Shown here piece after piece: positions 28,532 to 36,814 of a stretch of 64,000 nucleotides of DNA. The DNA comes from Aureimonas sp. OT7 (GTDB lineage: Bacteria; Pseudomonadota; Alphaproteobacteria; Rhizobiales; Rhizobiaceae): contig NZ_CP062167.1 of NCBI RefSeq assembly GCF_014844055.1, positions 3,695,501-3,759,500 on the forward strand, read 5' to 3'. Numbering within the stretch: position 1 is the first letter of the stretch; every line of letters begins with the position of its first letter. The position numbers and the translations under genes are program-made. The notes beneath the pieces are model-generated. The model did not search any database and was not told the origin of the DNA. It saw nothing but the letters and a program-made list of their open reading frames with translations.

Positions 28532-28951
28532 CTAGGCTGGCTCGGCCGCCTTGCTGAACCGCGTCGCCAGCAGGTCTTCGCCGCCATGCTCTTTCAGCGC
28601 CGCGTCGAGCGCTTTGTCGTAGTCCGGCAGCGCGCTTTCGAGACGCGCGCGGCCCTTGTCGGTCAAGACCGTATAGACGCCGCGCTTGTCGTCCGGGCAG
28701 AGATCGCGAACTGTCAGCCCGCCACGCTCCAGACGCTCGACCATTCGAGAGACCGAGCTTTGGTTGAGCCGCAGATGGGCAGCCAGTTCCTGCATGCGAA
28801 GCTCGGAATCGGGGGAGCGCGCCAGCACCTCCAGCGCACGATATTCCGAAAGGCCGAGTCCGTGTCCGGCTTGCAGAACCTTGCCAAGTTCCGCTTCGAC
28901 ATTGGCGACGACGTGAATCAGCTTGAGCCATGACGCACTTTTCTTCGACAT
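28532..28951 (-). CDS. MarR family regulator
   Basis: 139-residue winged-helix regulator. The HTH is LAAHLRLNQSSVSRMVERLERGGL, with the wing in CPDDKRGVYTVLTDKGRARLE. The start MSKKSASWLK at 28951 fits the family; upstream in-frame codons look untranslated. A palindrome-like TGTATG-CC-CATGCA lies 45-60 bp upstream and may be its own operator. It probably responds to a toxic compound handled by the flavin reductase, deaminase and SMR pumps nearby. Confidence 0.88.
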   Translation of the reverse strand: MSKKSASWLKLIHVVANVEAELGKVLQAGHGLGLSEYRALEVLARSPDSELRMQELAAHLRLNQSSVSRMVERLERGGLTVRDLCPDDKRGVYTVLTDKGRARLESALPDYDKALDAALKEHGGEDLLATRFSKAAEPA

Positions 28952-29037
28952 GATCGGCGGTTCCTCTTGGGCAATGGTCGAGACGACAACTAATATGTAT
29001 GCCCATGCAAGGTTTATCGCAAGAAGCCGCACACATT

Positions 29038-29523
29038 TCAGGACTTAGACCGGGCTGCGTGGAACTCGGTGAACGGATGCAGACCCTCGGGCACGGCGAG
29101 CTTTTTCACGACAGGCGACCGCCAGTTCAGCGGATCGCCGGCGAACAGGGCGTAGCCTCCGCGATAGTCGAACCCGTGCGCCGCCGCTTCGTCGCGATCG
29201 ACGGCGTAGAATACATGCGAGATTCCCGCATAAAGCGCGCTCATGTAGCACATCGCGCAGGGTTCGCCCGACGCCAGCAGCGTCGTTCCGTGCAGATGGG
29301 GCGTACCGTGGACGCGACACGCATCGCGGATCGCCTCGACTTCCGCATGGGCGGTCGGGTCGTGATGTTCCCGGACGCGGTTGACGCCGCGCCCGAGTAT
29401 CTTTCCGGTCGTATCCACGACGAACGCCGTGAACGGTATGCCTCCGGCATGAACATGCTCTGTGGAGAAGGAAACCGCCTCTGACATGAGTTGCGTAAGG
29501 CGGGAGGTCTGATCCGTGGTCAT
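29038..29523 (-). CDS. Nucleoside/guanine-type deaminase (CDA fold)
   Basis: 161-residue zinc deaminase. The signature HAEVEAIRDA and SGEPCAMCYMSALY carry the zinc ligands and the catalytic glutamate. The order and spacing resemble guanine and cytosine deaminases of the tRNA-adenosine-deaminase-like family. The substrate cannot be inferred. It is part of the cargo block between the two LysR copies. Confidence 0.88.
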   Translation of the reverse strand: MTTDQTSRLTQLMSEAVSFSTEHVHAGGIPFTAFVVDTTGKILGRGVNRVREHHDPTAHAEVEAIRDACRVHGTPHLHGTTLLASGEPCAMCYMSALYAGISHVFYAVDRDEAAAHGFDYRGGYALFAGDPLNWRSPVVKKLAVPEGLHPFTEFHAARSKS

Positions 29524-29561
29524 CGGGGTTCACCTGACAGTTTTCGTCATTGGGTGGAAAG

Positions 29562-29936
29562 TCAGCTCAACGTCGCTTGAACCTTCGGGCTGTCGGCGAG
29601 CTTGAGCCAGACGACGCCGCCGATGATGACGGCCAGCCAGAACGCCTGGATCACTGTCAGCGGCTGGTTGAGCAGAATGCCGCCGAAGACGGCTGCACCG
29701 ACCGCGCCGATGCCGGCCCACACGGCGTAGCCGATGCCCACATCGATGCTGCGCAGGGCGACGCTGAGGAAATAGAGCGTAAGCAGGAAGAACACGAGGG
29801 CGGAGATCGACCAGCTCAGGACGGTGAAAGCCTGGCTGCCGCCGACGCTGAGCGCGTAGCCAATCTCGAAGGCGCTGGCGATCAGCAGCGCGGCCCATGC
29901 GCGGCCGTTGCCTTTGGTCTCATGTAAGGTGGTCAT
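29562..29936 (-). CDS. SMR family multidrug efflux subunit, second of a pair
   Basis: 124-residue protein with four TM helices. The first helix contains the essential glutamate (IASAFEIGYALSVG), as in SMR transporters, followed by GYAVWAGIGAVGAAVFGG and IQAFWLAVIIGGVVWLKL. ATG 29936 gives the usual length; an upstream in-frame ATG at 29987 overlaps the preceding SMR stop as ATGA and would add 17 residues. Adjacent paired SMR genes often form a heterodimeric pump. Confidence 0.88.
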   Translation of the reverse strand: MTTLHETKGNGRAWAALLIASAFEIGYALSVGGSQAFTVLSWSISALVFFLLTLYFLSVALRSIDVGIGYAVWAGIGAVGAAVFGGILLNQPLTVIQAFWLAVIIGGVVWLKLADSPKVQATLS

Positions 29937-29983
29937 GGTGTTCGAGTCTTTCGGTTGAGAGGGTGATGGGATGAAGCGATCGC

Positions 29984-30304
29984 TCATGCCGCGCCGCTGA
30001 GGCGCAGGCCGATGACGCCGCCGATCACGAGGACGATGCCGAGCAGCTTTTTCCAGTCGAGCCGCTGGCCGAAGAAAAGCACGCCGAGGATGACGATGCC
30101 GACGCCCGCGATGGAGGTCCACATCGCGTAACCGACCCCGACGTCGAAGGTGAGCAAAGCGAGGCTGAGAAAGAAGGTGGCAATCGCGCCGCTGATAAGG
30201 GTGGCGGTGGTCCAGCCCGGACGGGTGAAACCCTTGGCATTGCCCGCCGAGATCGCGACCGCGACCTCGAAGACCACGGCAACGCCGAGATACAACCAGT
30301 GCAT
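29984..30304 (-). CDS. SMR family multidrug efflux subunit, first of a pair
   Basis: 106-residue four-TM protein of SMR length. The conserved glutamate is in VAVVFEVAVAISAG, and the signature GYAMWTSIAGVGIVILG and GIVLVIGGVIGLRL follow. It is directly downstream of the DsbA-like gene (2 bp) and immediately before the second SMR gene, so the three are probably one operon. Confidence 0.9.
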   Translation of the reverse strand: MHWLYLGVAVVFEVAVAISAGNAKGFTRPGWTTATLISGAIATFFLSLALLTFDVGVGYAMWTSIAGVGIVILGVLFFGQRLDWKKLLGIVLVIGGVIGLRLSGAA

Positions 30305-30306
30305 GA

Positions 30307-30942
30307 TTATTCTCCAGTGTTGTTCGGATGGGGACGGCTATCTGCGGCGGCCTCGCTTGTGAGCCGGTCGATTGCCGCTTTGAGTTCGTCTATCGGAGGG
30401 GTTCCGCGAAACACTCGCTCGCCGACCACGATGGTTGGAACCGACGTGATCGCCATATCCTCGCGAGCGTGGCGCAAGGCCTCTTTGTGACGTTCGGCAT
30501 AGGTGCCGTGTTCGAGCGCCTGCCGAGCCTCGACTGGATCGAGCCCGGCATCGGCGGCAAGCTCCACAAGGATTTCAGGATCGCCGATGTCTCGATCCTC
30601 CTGAAAGAACGCCCGCAGGACGCGCATGGAATAGGGATGGTCGAGCCCCTTGTCCTGCGCCAGCGCCAGCAACTCGAACGCCTTGGCAGTTCGCGGCTGG
30701 GGCGAAAGTGAGGGCAGTTTGACGGGCACACCCAGCCTTTCGGCGAGCGGATAGACGGACTTACTCCAGATCGCCGGAAGGTAGGGGTCTTCGGGCTTCA
30801 GCGTTGGCACCGGGTCGGGCCGCAGCTCAAACGCTTGCCAGCGGATAGGAATATCCCGTTCGCCGATGGCATCGGAGACAACCCGCCCGGCGAGCAGGCA
30901 GAACGGGCACACGTAGTCGGAATAGACGGTAATCTGGGTCAT
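30307..30942 (-). CDS. DsbA family oxidoreductase (FrnE-like)
   Basis: 211-residue thioredoxin-fold protein. The active-site dithiol is YVCPFCLLAG near residue 12, and the cis-proline loop is ITSVPTIVVGERVFRG. There is no signal peptide, so it acts in the cytoplasm, like FrnE (2-hydroxychromene-isomerase-like) proteins. It is first in the DsbA-SMR-SMR operon and is preceded by short inverted repeats at 30964-31020 that may be operator sites. Confidence 0.9.
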   Translation of the reverse strand: MTQITVYSDYVCPFCLLAGRVVSDAIGERDIPIRWQAFELRPDPVPTLKPEDPYLPAIWSKSVYPLAERLGVPVKLPSLSPQPRTAKAFELLALAQDKGLDHPYSMRVLRAFFQEDRDIGDPEILVELAADAGLDPVEARQALEHGTYAERHKEALRHAREDMAITSVPTIVVGERVFRGTPPIDELKAAIDRLTSEAAADSRPHPNNTGE

Positions 30943-30963
30943 CAGCCCTTCTCATTTGTTTGT

Positions 30964-31020
30964 GTGTGCATGCATATAGCCAACCGACACTGGAAGTCAA
31001 TATGCTTGCATGCACATGCA
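30964..31020 (-). promoter_or_regulatory. TGCATGCA-type inverted repeats upstream of the DsbA-SMR operon
   Basis: Two TGCATGCA palindromes (starting at 30967 and 31007) sit about 40 bp apart, each next to an ATAT/ATATGC stretch, forming an imperfect larger inverted repeat. A related TGTATG-CC-CATGCA lies at about 28996-29010, upstream of the MarR gene. A MarR operator is inferred but unproven. Confidence 0.35.
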
Positions 31021-31070
31021 GATTAAGGGCTGGCCGATGAAGCTGATCGCAATGCGATTAGGCCGTCAGG

Positions 31071-32030
31071 CTAGGGAGCCAGATTCGATACTCGCATTTC
31101 GCTGGCGAGGCCGAGCAGGTTGTTCAGCGCTGCGTTTTGGCTGGATGGGGACCAGACGGCGGAGAACGGGATCGGCTCGGGCTCGTCGGCGACGGGCAGG
31201 AAGACGAGGCCCGACGTGGGCAGGAGCGACGTGGCCGCTCCGACGATGGTGATGCCGAAGCCCTTCCCGATCATGGACAGGAGCGTGCCGCGTCCCACGT
31301 CGAAGCGCAGGATAGACGGTGCCGGCCAGCGTCCTATGAGGCGTAGCACGATATGATCGTGAACCTGCGGGCCGGTGCCGGCGTGTCGGACAAGGAAGGT
31401 CTCGCCCGCCAAATCGGCCCAGGTGACGGCCGACCGCCCGGCGAGCGGATGGCGCTCCGGCAGCGCGGCCAGCAGCGGTTCGGTCCAGATGCATCGACTA
31501 TGGCAGTCGGGCAGATCGGGCCTGCCCGTGACGAACGCCACGTCTAGTCGGTCGGCGCGAAGCTGCATGATCGTCTTGCGCGCCGTGCCTTCGATGATCT
31601 CCACGTCAATGCCGGGATGGTCCTCGCGATATTGCCCGATCAGTTCGGCGAGGTAGCTGCCGGGGATCATCGCGTGGATGCCGATGCGCAGCCGGCCGCA
31701 TTCTCCCGACGCCGCCATGCCAGCGGTCTTGACCGCATGGTCGAGCTGATCGACGCCGGCGGACACGCGCTCAACAAAGATGCGTCCGGCCTCGGTGAGC
31801 CGGACGCCTCGCGTGTTGCGCTCGAACAGGCGGATGCCAAGGTCTTGCTCCAGCGCCTTGATCCGCGTGCTGACGCTGGACTGGGTGGTGCTGAGCGCCT
31901 GCGCAGCCCGGTAGAAGCTCAGATACTCGGCAACGGCCAGCGTCTGGATCAGCGAAGCAAGGGGGATGCGTGACCCTAGCAGCGGAGGCGGTTGGCCGTT
32001 ACAGAGATTCTTGATTGCCCGTCGCCGCAT
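31071..32030 (-). CDS. LysR family regulator, copy 2
   Basis: 319-residue LysR regulator, near-identical to the 26854-27843 copy through the whole HTH and effector domain (for example QSSVSTRIKALEQDLGIRLF and GKGFGITIVGAATSLLP in both). The differences are concentrated in the first ~20 residues, the last ~15 and a few scattered positions such as EIIEGTARKTI. It lies upstream of the DsbA/SMR cargo and close to an MFS exporter. The pair in direct orientation suggests duplication. Confidence 0.93.
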   Translation of the reverse strand: MRRRAIKNLCNGQPPPLLGSRIPLASLIQTLAVAEYLSFYRAAQALSTTQSSVSTRIKALEQDLGIRLFERNTRGVRLTEAGRIFVERVSAGVDQLDHAVKTAGMAASGECGRLRIGIHAMIPGSYLAELIGQYREDHPGIDVEIIEGTARKTIMQLRADRLDVAFVTGRPDLPDCHSRCIWTEPLLAALPERHPLAGRSAVTWADLAGETFLVRHAGTGPQVHDHIVLRLIGRWPAPSILRFDVGRGTLLSMIGKGFGITIVGAATSLLPTSGLVFLPVADEPEPIPFSAVWSPSSQNAALNNLLGLASEMRVSNLAP

Positions 32031-32076
32031 TATTACTCCGCGTTCTTTACGGGTTGAGCGACGCCGGCGTGCTGAC

Positions 32077-33528
32077 TCAACGGCTTTGCTTGGCGATAGA
32101 TACGAGCAAGGCGGCGGTGATCGTGGCGGCGGCGACGTTGTAGCTCATGCCCGAGACGAAGGCAGAAGCGTAAAGCGCGGTCTGTCCCTCCAGGCCAGCC
32201 CCGAGCGCCGCGCCGAAGAGGATGCCGACCGCCGCCACGCCGAGCGCCGCGCCGACCTGCTGGAGCGTGGAAATCACGCCCGAGCCCATGCCGGCCTGTC
32301 GTTCCTCCACAAAGCCGAGCACGAGGTTGAGCAGCGGCGTCATGATCATCGCCTGCGCCCCGCCGATGACGATCAGTGCCGGGATGAGATGGGCGACGAC
32401 GAGATCGGCTCCCGCGATCCAAACCTGTGCGATCAGCACGCCGAGCCCGATCGCGTAGACCAGCGCCCCCATGGCGATGGCCGGCGTCCCGAAGCGGGCG
32501 ACCAAGCGCGGCGCGCTCAAGGAGAGGATCACGAAGGCGATCGAGCACGGCACGAAGATGCTGCCGGCCTCGAAGGGGCTGAGGCCGAAACCCGTCTGCG
32601 CCAGCAGCGCGAAGCAGAGGAAGAAGGAGGAAGACGTCGAATAGATCAGGAGAACCAGCAACCCGCCTTGCGCAAAGCGCGGCTGGCGCATCAACGCCAT
32701 GTCCACTAGCGGCTGGTGGCCGGCTTTGCGGCGGCCTTCCTGATGGCGGTAGAAGGCGACGAGCAGGATGGCGGCTCCGGCGAGCGCGAGAAAGCTCCAG
32801 AGCGACCAGCCATAGGTCGGGGCTTCGATCAGCGGCACGAGCAGGAGCGTCAGCCCGAGGCTGACCAGCGCAACGCCTGGCCAGTCGAGCGCCGGGCGCT
32901 CGGGCGAAAGCGTCTCTGGAATGAACCGCGCCATGGCAATCGCGAAAATGCCGATGGGCACGTTGATGAGGAAGATCGTGCGCCCGCCGAGATCGAACAG
33001 GTTCGCCTCCACCAGAAATCCGCCGAGGATCTGTCCCGCGATTGCCGCAAGGCCGAGCGTCATGCCGAGGAAGCCGAAGGCGCGGCGGCTGTCGTCGCCG
33101 GAAAAGTTCACCCGGATCGAGGCGTAGACCTGTGGGGAGAGCAGCGCCGCCGCCAGCCCCTGCGCCACGCGCGCCCCGATCAGCACCTCGACGGTCGGAG
33201 CGATGCCGCAGAGGAGCGAAGCGAGCGTGAAGCCCGCCATGCCGAGGACGAACAGTCGCCGCCGCCCGTAGAGATCGCCCAGCCGTCCGCCGGTGACGAG
33301 GAGCACGCCGAAGGCCAACTCGTATCCGGCGACGATGAAGCCGATCTGAGACAGGCTCGCCCCCAATTCGGCCTGCATGGAGGGGATGGCGACATTGACC
33401 ACGAACAGGTCGAAGATCGTCACGAACCCCGCGAGCAGCAGGATCGAGAGACCCAGCCAAGGCCGACGACGGGCAGTCTCGGTCGGTATAGGGGAAAGCG
33501 GTTCGGCGGTGCAGGCGTCGGAATTCAT
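32077..33528 (-). CDS. MFS drug exporter (DHA2 family)
   Basis: 483-residue transporter with 14 predicted TM helices. Motif A is GGRLGDLYGRRRLFVLG, motif C-like AIAGQILGGFLV, and GVALVSLGLTLLLVPLIEAP is typical of QacA/EmrB-type DHA2 proteins. It is divergent from the HTH regulator at 33626, which probably represses it. Substrate unknown. Confidence 0.92.
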   Translation of the reverse strand: MNSDACTAEPLSPIPTETARRRPWLGLSILLLAGFVTIFDLFVVNVAIPSMQAELGASLSQIGFIVAGYELAFGVLLVTGGRLGDLYGRRRLFVLGMAGFTLASLLCGIAPTVEVLIGARVAQGLAAALLSPQVYASIRVNFSGDDSRRAFGFLGMTLGLAAIAGQILGGFLVEANLFDLGGRTIFLINVPIGIFAIAMARFIPETLSPERPALDWPGVALVSLGLTLLLVPLIEAPTYGWSLWSFLALAGAAILLVAFYRHQEGRRKAGHQPLVDMALMRQPRFAQGGLLVLLIYSTSSSFFLCFALLAQTGFGLSPFEAGSIFVPCSIAFVILSLSAPRLVARFGTPAIAMGALVYAIGLGVLIAQVWIAGADLVVAHLIPALIVIGGAQAMIMTPLLNLVLGFVEERQAGMGSGVISTLQQVGAALGVAAVGILFGAALGAGLEGQTALYASAFVSGMSYNVAAATITAALLVSIAKQSR

Positions 33529-33625
33529 CTTGCGTCCTCTGGTCGTGACGCAGTAGGGATTCCATTGTCTTCATCCAGTTACAATTTAACCTCTTATGCT
33601 GTTGCTTTGGGTAATAGGCTGAACC

Positions 33626-34417
33626 ATGCGCACCCTTGAACGCACCCGCTCTGAACTGGCCGAGTTCCTGCGCACTCGTCGCGAGCGGCTGTCGCCGGAG
33701 GATGTCGGCCTGCCCAATGGACGGCGCAGACGCACACCGGGCCTGCGGCGCGAGGAGGTTGCGGCGCTCGCAGGCGTCGGGCTCACCTGGTACACATGGC
33801 TGGAACAGGGACGTGAGATCGGCGTCTCGGCCGATTTCCTCGACAATCTCGCGCGCGTCCTCAAGCTCGACGCGGCCGAGCGGCGTCATCTGTTCCTGCT
33901 CGCCCATGAGCGGCCGCCTGCCGAGCCGGGCAAGACCTTCTGCACCGTGCCGTCGCTGGCGGGCCGGCTGGTCGAGGACCTTGCGCCTCATGCCGCCTAC
34001 ATCATCAATTTGCGCTGGGACGTGCTGGCCTTCAACCCGCCAGCGGACAGCCTGTTCGGCTTTGCCAGACATGATTCCGGCCGCCGAAACCTGCTGCGGC
34101 TTCTCTTCACCGATCCCACGCTGCGCGATGCGATCGTCGATTGGAAGAGCCAAGCCCCCGCCATGCTCGCCAGCTTCCGCCGCGACTTCGCTGCCGCGCG
34201 AGAGGATGCGGACGCCAAGGGAGTGGTCGCGGAGCTGGAAGCCGTTTCGCCCGAGTTCAAGCACTGGTGGCGCAGCCAGAATGTTCATGCCCCTTGCACC
34301 GGCACGCGCATGATCCGCGTGGAGGGACAGCCTGTCGCCTTCGAGCACACCTCCCTCACCGTTGATGGCGGGCAGCATCTGCGCCTCGTCGTCTATGCGC
34401 GCGCCCGACCGCATTAA
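33626..34417 (+). CDS. HTH (XRE) regulator with MmyB-like ligand-binding domain
   Basis: 263-residue regulator. Residues 5-80 are an XRE HTH with the family's RRRRTPGLRREEVAALAGVG and WYTWLEQGREIGVS motifs. The remainder is the MmyB-like sensor domain (NLRWDVLAFNPPADSLFG; SPEFKHWWRSQNVH). This class controls adjacent transporters or reductases. The divergent MFS gene across a 97-bp gap is the obvious target. Confidence 0.92.
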   Translation: MRTLERTRSELAEFLRTRRERLSPEDVGLPNGRRRRTPGLRREEVAALAGVGLTWYTWLEQGREIGVSADFLDNLARVLKLDAAERRHLFLLAHERPPAEPGKTFCTVPSLAGRLVEDLAPHAAYIINLRWDVLAFNPPADSLFGFARHDSGRRNLLRLLFTDPTLRDAIVDWKSQAPAMLASFRRDFAAAREDADAKGVVAELEAVSPEFKHWWRSQNVHAPCTGTRMIRVEGQPVAFEHTSLTVDGGQHLRLVVYARARPH

Positions 34418-34521
34418 CGGTCGTTCCTCATCTCGCGTTGGCCGAGCCAGATGCTGCCGATGACAAGCACAACGCCGACGATTTGAAGCGGGGTCCCCGA
34501 CGCATCGTCGCTCACCAATAG
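34414..34521 (-). pseudogene. C-terminal remnant of an EamA/DMT transporter
   Basis: On the minus strand this stretch encodes about 35 residues reading GTPLQIVGVVLVIGSIWLG then QREMRNDR and a stop. This is the last TM helix and tail of an EamA-family permease. A stop codon and the end of the next MFS gene cut it off, so it is a relic. It indicates a deletion at the junction between two transporter cassettes. Confidence 0.6.
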
Positions 34522-35754
34522 TCATCGCTGGACACGAACAGGAAACCCATGCTGTCGCGCCGAGGCGACAACGACGAATGCGAAGACGAGCAGCGCAATC
34601 AGCGTCCATGGGAATGCACTGACTCCTGCGCTCTCCAGAAGCACTCCACCGACGATCCCACCGCCCGCCATCGCAAGATTCCAGACGGTGACGATCATGG
34701 ATTGCGCTACATCGGCAGCCTCGCCGGCGGCCTTGGCCGAGGCGGTTTGGAAGAGCGTAGCCGCGCCGCCCCATGCTAGGCCCCATATCACGACGCCCAT
34801 GATGACGGCCGTGGCGTTGGTGCCTTGAAGCCCCAGGATCAAGGCTGCAGCTATGAACAGCAGCGTGCTACCCAGAACGAGTTCGCGCAGCCAGCGGTCG
34901 ATCAGGACACCGATGACCCAGATGCTTGCCAACGCGACGACGCCGAAAACCAGCAGGATCAGATCGACGCGTTCATGAAGCCCAGAGACTGTAAGAAACG
35001 GCGCGATATAGGTGTAGAGGATGTTGTGCGCGAGCACGAAGGCGAAGGTGGCGAACAGCACCGAACGAATGCCCGGAATCCTCACAACGCTCGCCAGCGA
35101 CAAGCGGCGTTCTCCGGTCTGACCGGGAAAATCCGGTAGACGCAGGAAAACCCAAAAGAGCAGAACCACCGCCAGCAGGCTCATCAAGCCGAACACCACC
35201 CGCCAACCCGTCAGCGAGGCGAGGAAGGTGAATGCCGGTATGCCGATCGAGAGCGCAAGCGGAACGCCGAGCATCGCGATCGTCATCGAGCGCCCCTTGA
35301 GGTGCTCGGGCACCATGCGGACCGCATAACCGGCCGCCAGCGCCCACAGCAGCCCCGCGAACATCCCGGCCACGAAGCGCGCACCCAAGGTCAGGGCATA
35401 GCTGGTGGAGAACGCGGTGACGAGATTGACGACTGCAAAACCGCCGATGGCGATCACCAGCAGGGGGCGGCGGCGAAAGCCCTGCGTCGCCGCCGTCAGC
35501 GGAATGGCGGTGAGAAGGGTCCCGATGGCATAGACGGTGACGAGTTGCCCGGCCAACGCTTCGGAGATGGCCAGATCACTGCTTATCAGCGGCAAGATAC
35601 CGGCCGGCAGCGCCTCGGTCAGCACCGTGATAAAGGTTGCGACCGCCAGCGCCAGCAGGTTCGCAAGCGGGAGCCGATCCGGCGGCACGGCATGTTGGGT
35701 TGAAGGTGTCGGCTGGTCTCCAGCCGCTTCGCATGTCTGGCTTGTCGAACTCAT
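34522..35754 (-). CDS. MFS transporter (DHA1, AraJ-like)
   Basis: 410-residue 12-TM transporter. Characteristic parts are TEALPAGILPLISSDLAIS, the loop with FRRRPLLVIAIGG, and VAGMFAGLLWALAAGYAVRM, as in sugar-efflux/AraJ-type exporters. It is divergent from the LysR gene at 35921, which is probably its regulator. Substrate unknown. Confidence 0.92.
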   Translation of the reverse strand: MSSTSQTCEAAGDQPTPSTQHAVPPDRLPLANLLALAVATFITVLTEALPAGILPLISSDLAISEALAGQLVTVYAIGTLLTAIPLTAATQGFRRRPLLVIAIGGFAVVNLVTAFSTSYALTLGARFVAGMFAGLLWALAAGYAVRMVPEHLKGRSMTIAMLGVPLALSIGIPAFTFLASLTGWRVVFGLMSLLAVVLLFWVFLRLPDFPGQTGERRLSLASVVRIPGIRSVLFATFAFVLAHNILYTYIAPFLTVSGLHERVDLILLVFGVVALASIWVIGVLIDRWLRELVLGSTLLFIAAALILGLQGTNATAVIMGVVIWGLAWGGAATLFQTASAKAAGEAADVAQSMIVTVWNLAMAGGGIVGGVLLESAGVSAFPWTLIALLVFAFVVVASARQHGFPVRVQR

Positions 35755-35876
35755 AGAACGCCTTTGAAATATGGAATGACTCGGTTCGGAGGGCGGCGGC
35801 GCGCAGCGTCCGGCGCTCGTCGCACCCCGTTGCCTTCGACATATTCCGGCTGCACTCCCTGGAGAATTGCGCTACA

Positions 35877-35905
35877 ATTCCGAACATAACGGAACAATAT
35901 TCCGG
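35877..35905. promoter_or_regulatory. TTCCG-type LysR operator between MFS and LysR genes
   Basis: A dyad TTCCG-N7-CGGAA at 35878-35894 is followed by another TTCCG at 35900-35904, with one more TTCCGG at 35845. The T-N11-A geometry suits a LysR-type autoregulatory and target site in this divergent intergenic region. Confidence 0.5.
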
Positions 35906-35920
35906 ATTGGTGAGGCGCCA

Positions 35921-36808
35921 TTGGATACGTTCGGAACCTTGAAAATCTTCGTCCACGCGGCTGATGCGCGCAATTTCACCACGGCGGGTCAGCAGCTTGG
36001 CCTGTCGTCCTCTGCGATCGGAAAGGCGATAGCGCGCCTGGAGGAGCATCTTGGCGTGCGCCTCCTGCATCGCTCCACGCGCACCGTCACGCTGACGCCG
36101 GAAGGCGCGTGCTTTCTCGAACGCAGCCGGCGCATCCTCGGCGAGTTCGAAGCGGCCGAACTGGAAGTCACCAGCACGCGCGAGACGCCGAGAGGCACTT
36201 TACGGGTCAGCCTGCCTCTTGCGGGCATGTTGATGATGCCCGCGCTGACCGCCTTCATGCAGGCATATCCAGCCATCGAACTCGATCTCGACTTCACCGA
36301 CCGGCTGGTGGACGTGATCGACGAGGGGTTCGATGCCGTGATCCGCGCGGGCGATGTCCGCGACTCACGGCTGATGACGCGCACGCTCGGCCCGTTCCGG
36401 CTGATGCTGGTCTGCTCGCCCGGCTACATCGAACGGCGCGGCGAACCCCGCTCGCCCGATGATCTGCGACATCACTCGTGCCTGCACCACCGATACGCGA
36501 CCAGTGGGAAGTTGGAACGCTGGCCGCTCCTCAACGACGGCGAGCCTGTCGATGTCGATCTCCCGCGAACAGCGGTGGCAAATACCATCGAGCCATTAAT
36601 CGACATGGCGGCGGCGGACCTCGGCATCGCGTGTCTTCCCGACTTCGCGATCCGGGAGCAATTGCGAAGTGGCCGATTGCAGGCTGTGCTTGCAGGGCAC
36701 ACATGGCATGAAGGGACGTTCCGGCTCCTGTGGCCGTCGAGCCGGCATATGTCGTCCAAGCTCCGCGTCTTCGTGGATTTTATGGGCGAGACGCTTCTCT
36801 CCGAGTGA
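35921..36808 (+). CDS. LysR family regulator of the DHA1 exporter
   Basis: 295-residue LysR regulator of the CrgA/AaeR-like branch. The HTH is TTAGQQLGLSSSAIGKAIARLE, and the effector domain includes GTLRVSLPLAGMLMMPAL and IDMAAADLGIACLPDF. The start is a TTG at 35921 (giving MDTFGTLKIFVHAAD, the family's normal N-terminus), with GAGG just upstream; a TTG at 35867 would add 18 unlikely residues. It ends 6 bp from the relaxase stop, tail to tail. Confidence 0.9.
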   Translation: MDTFGTLKIFVHAADARNFTTAGQQLGLSSSAIGKAIARLEEHLGVRLLHRSTRTVTLTPEGACFLERSRRILGEFEAAELEVTSTRETPRGTLRVSLPLAGMLMMPALTAFMQAYPAIELDLDFTDRLVDVIDEGFDAVIRAGDVRDSRLMTRTLGPFRLMLVCSPGYIERRGEPRSPDDLRHHSCLHHRYATSGKLERWPLLNDGEPVDVDLPRTAVANTIEPLIDMAAADLGIACLPDFAIREQLRSGRLQAVLAGHTWHEGTFRLLWPSSRHMSSKLRVFVDFMGETLLSE

Positions 36809-36814
36809 TGACTG

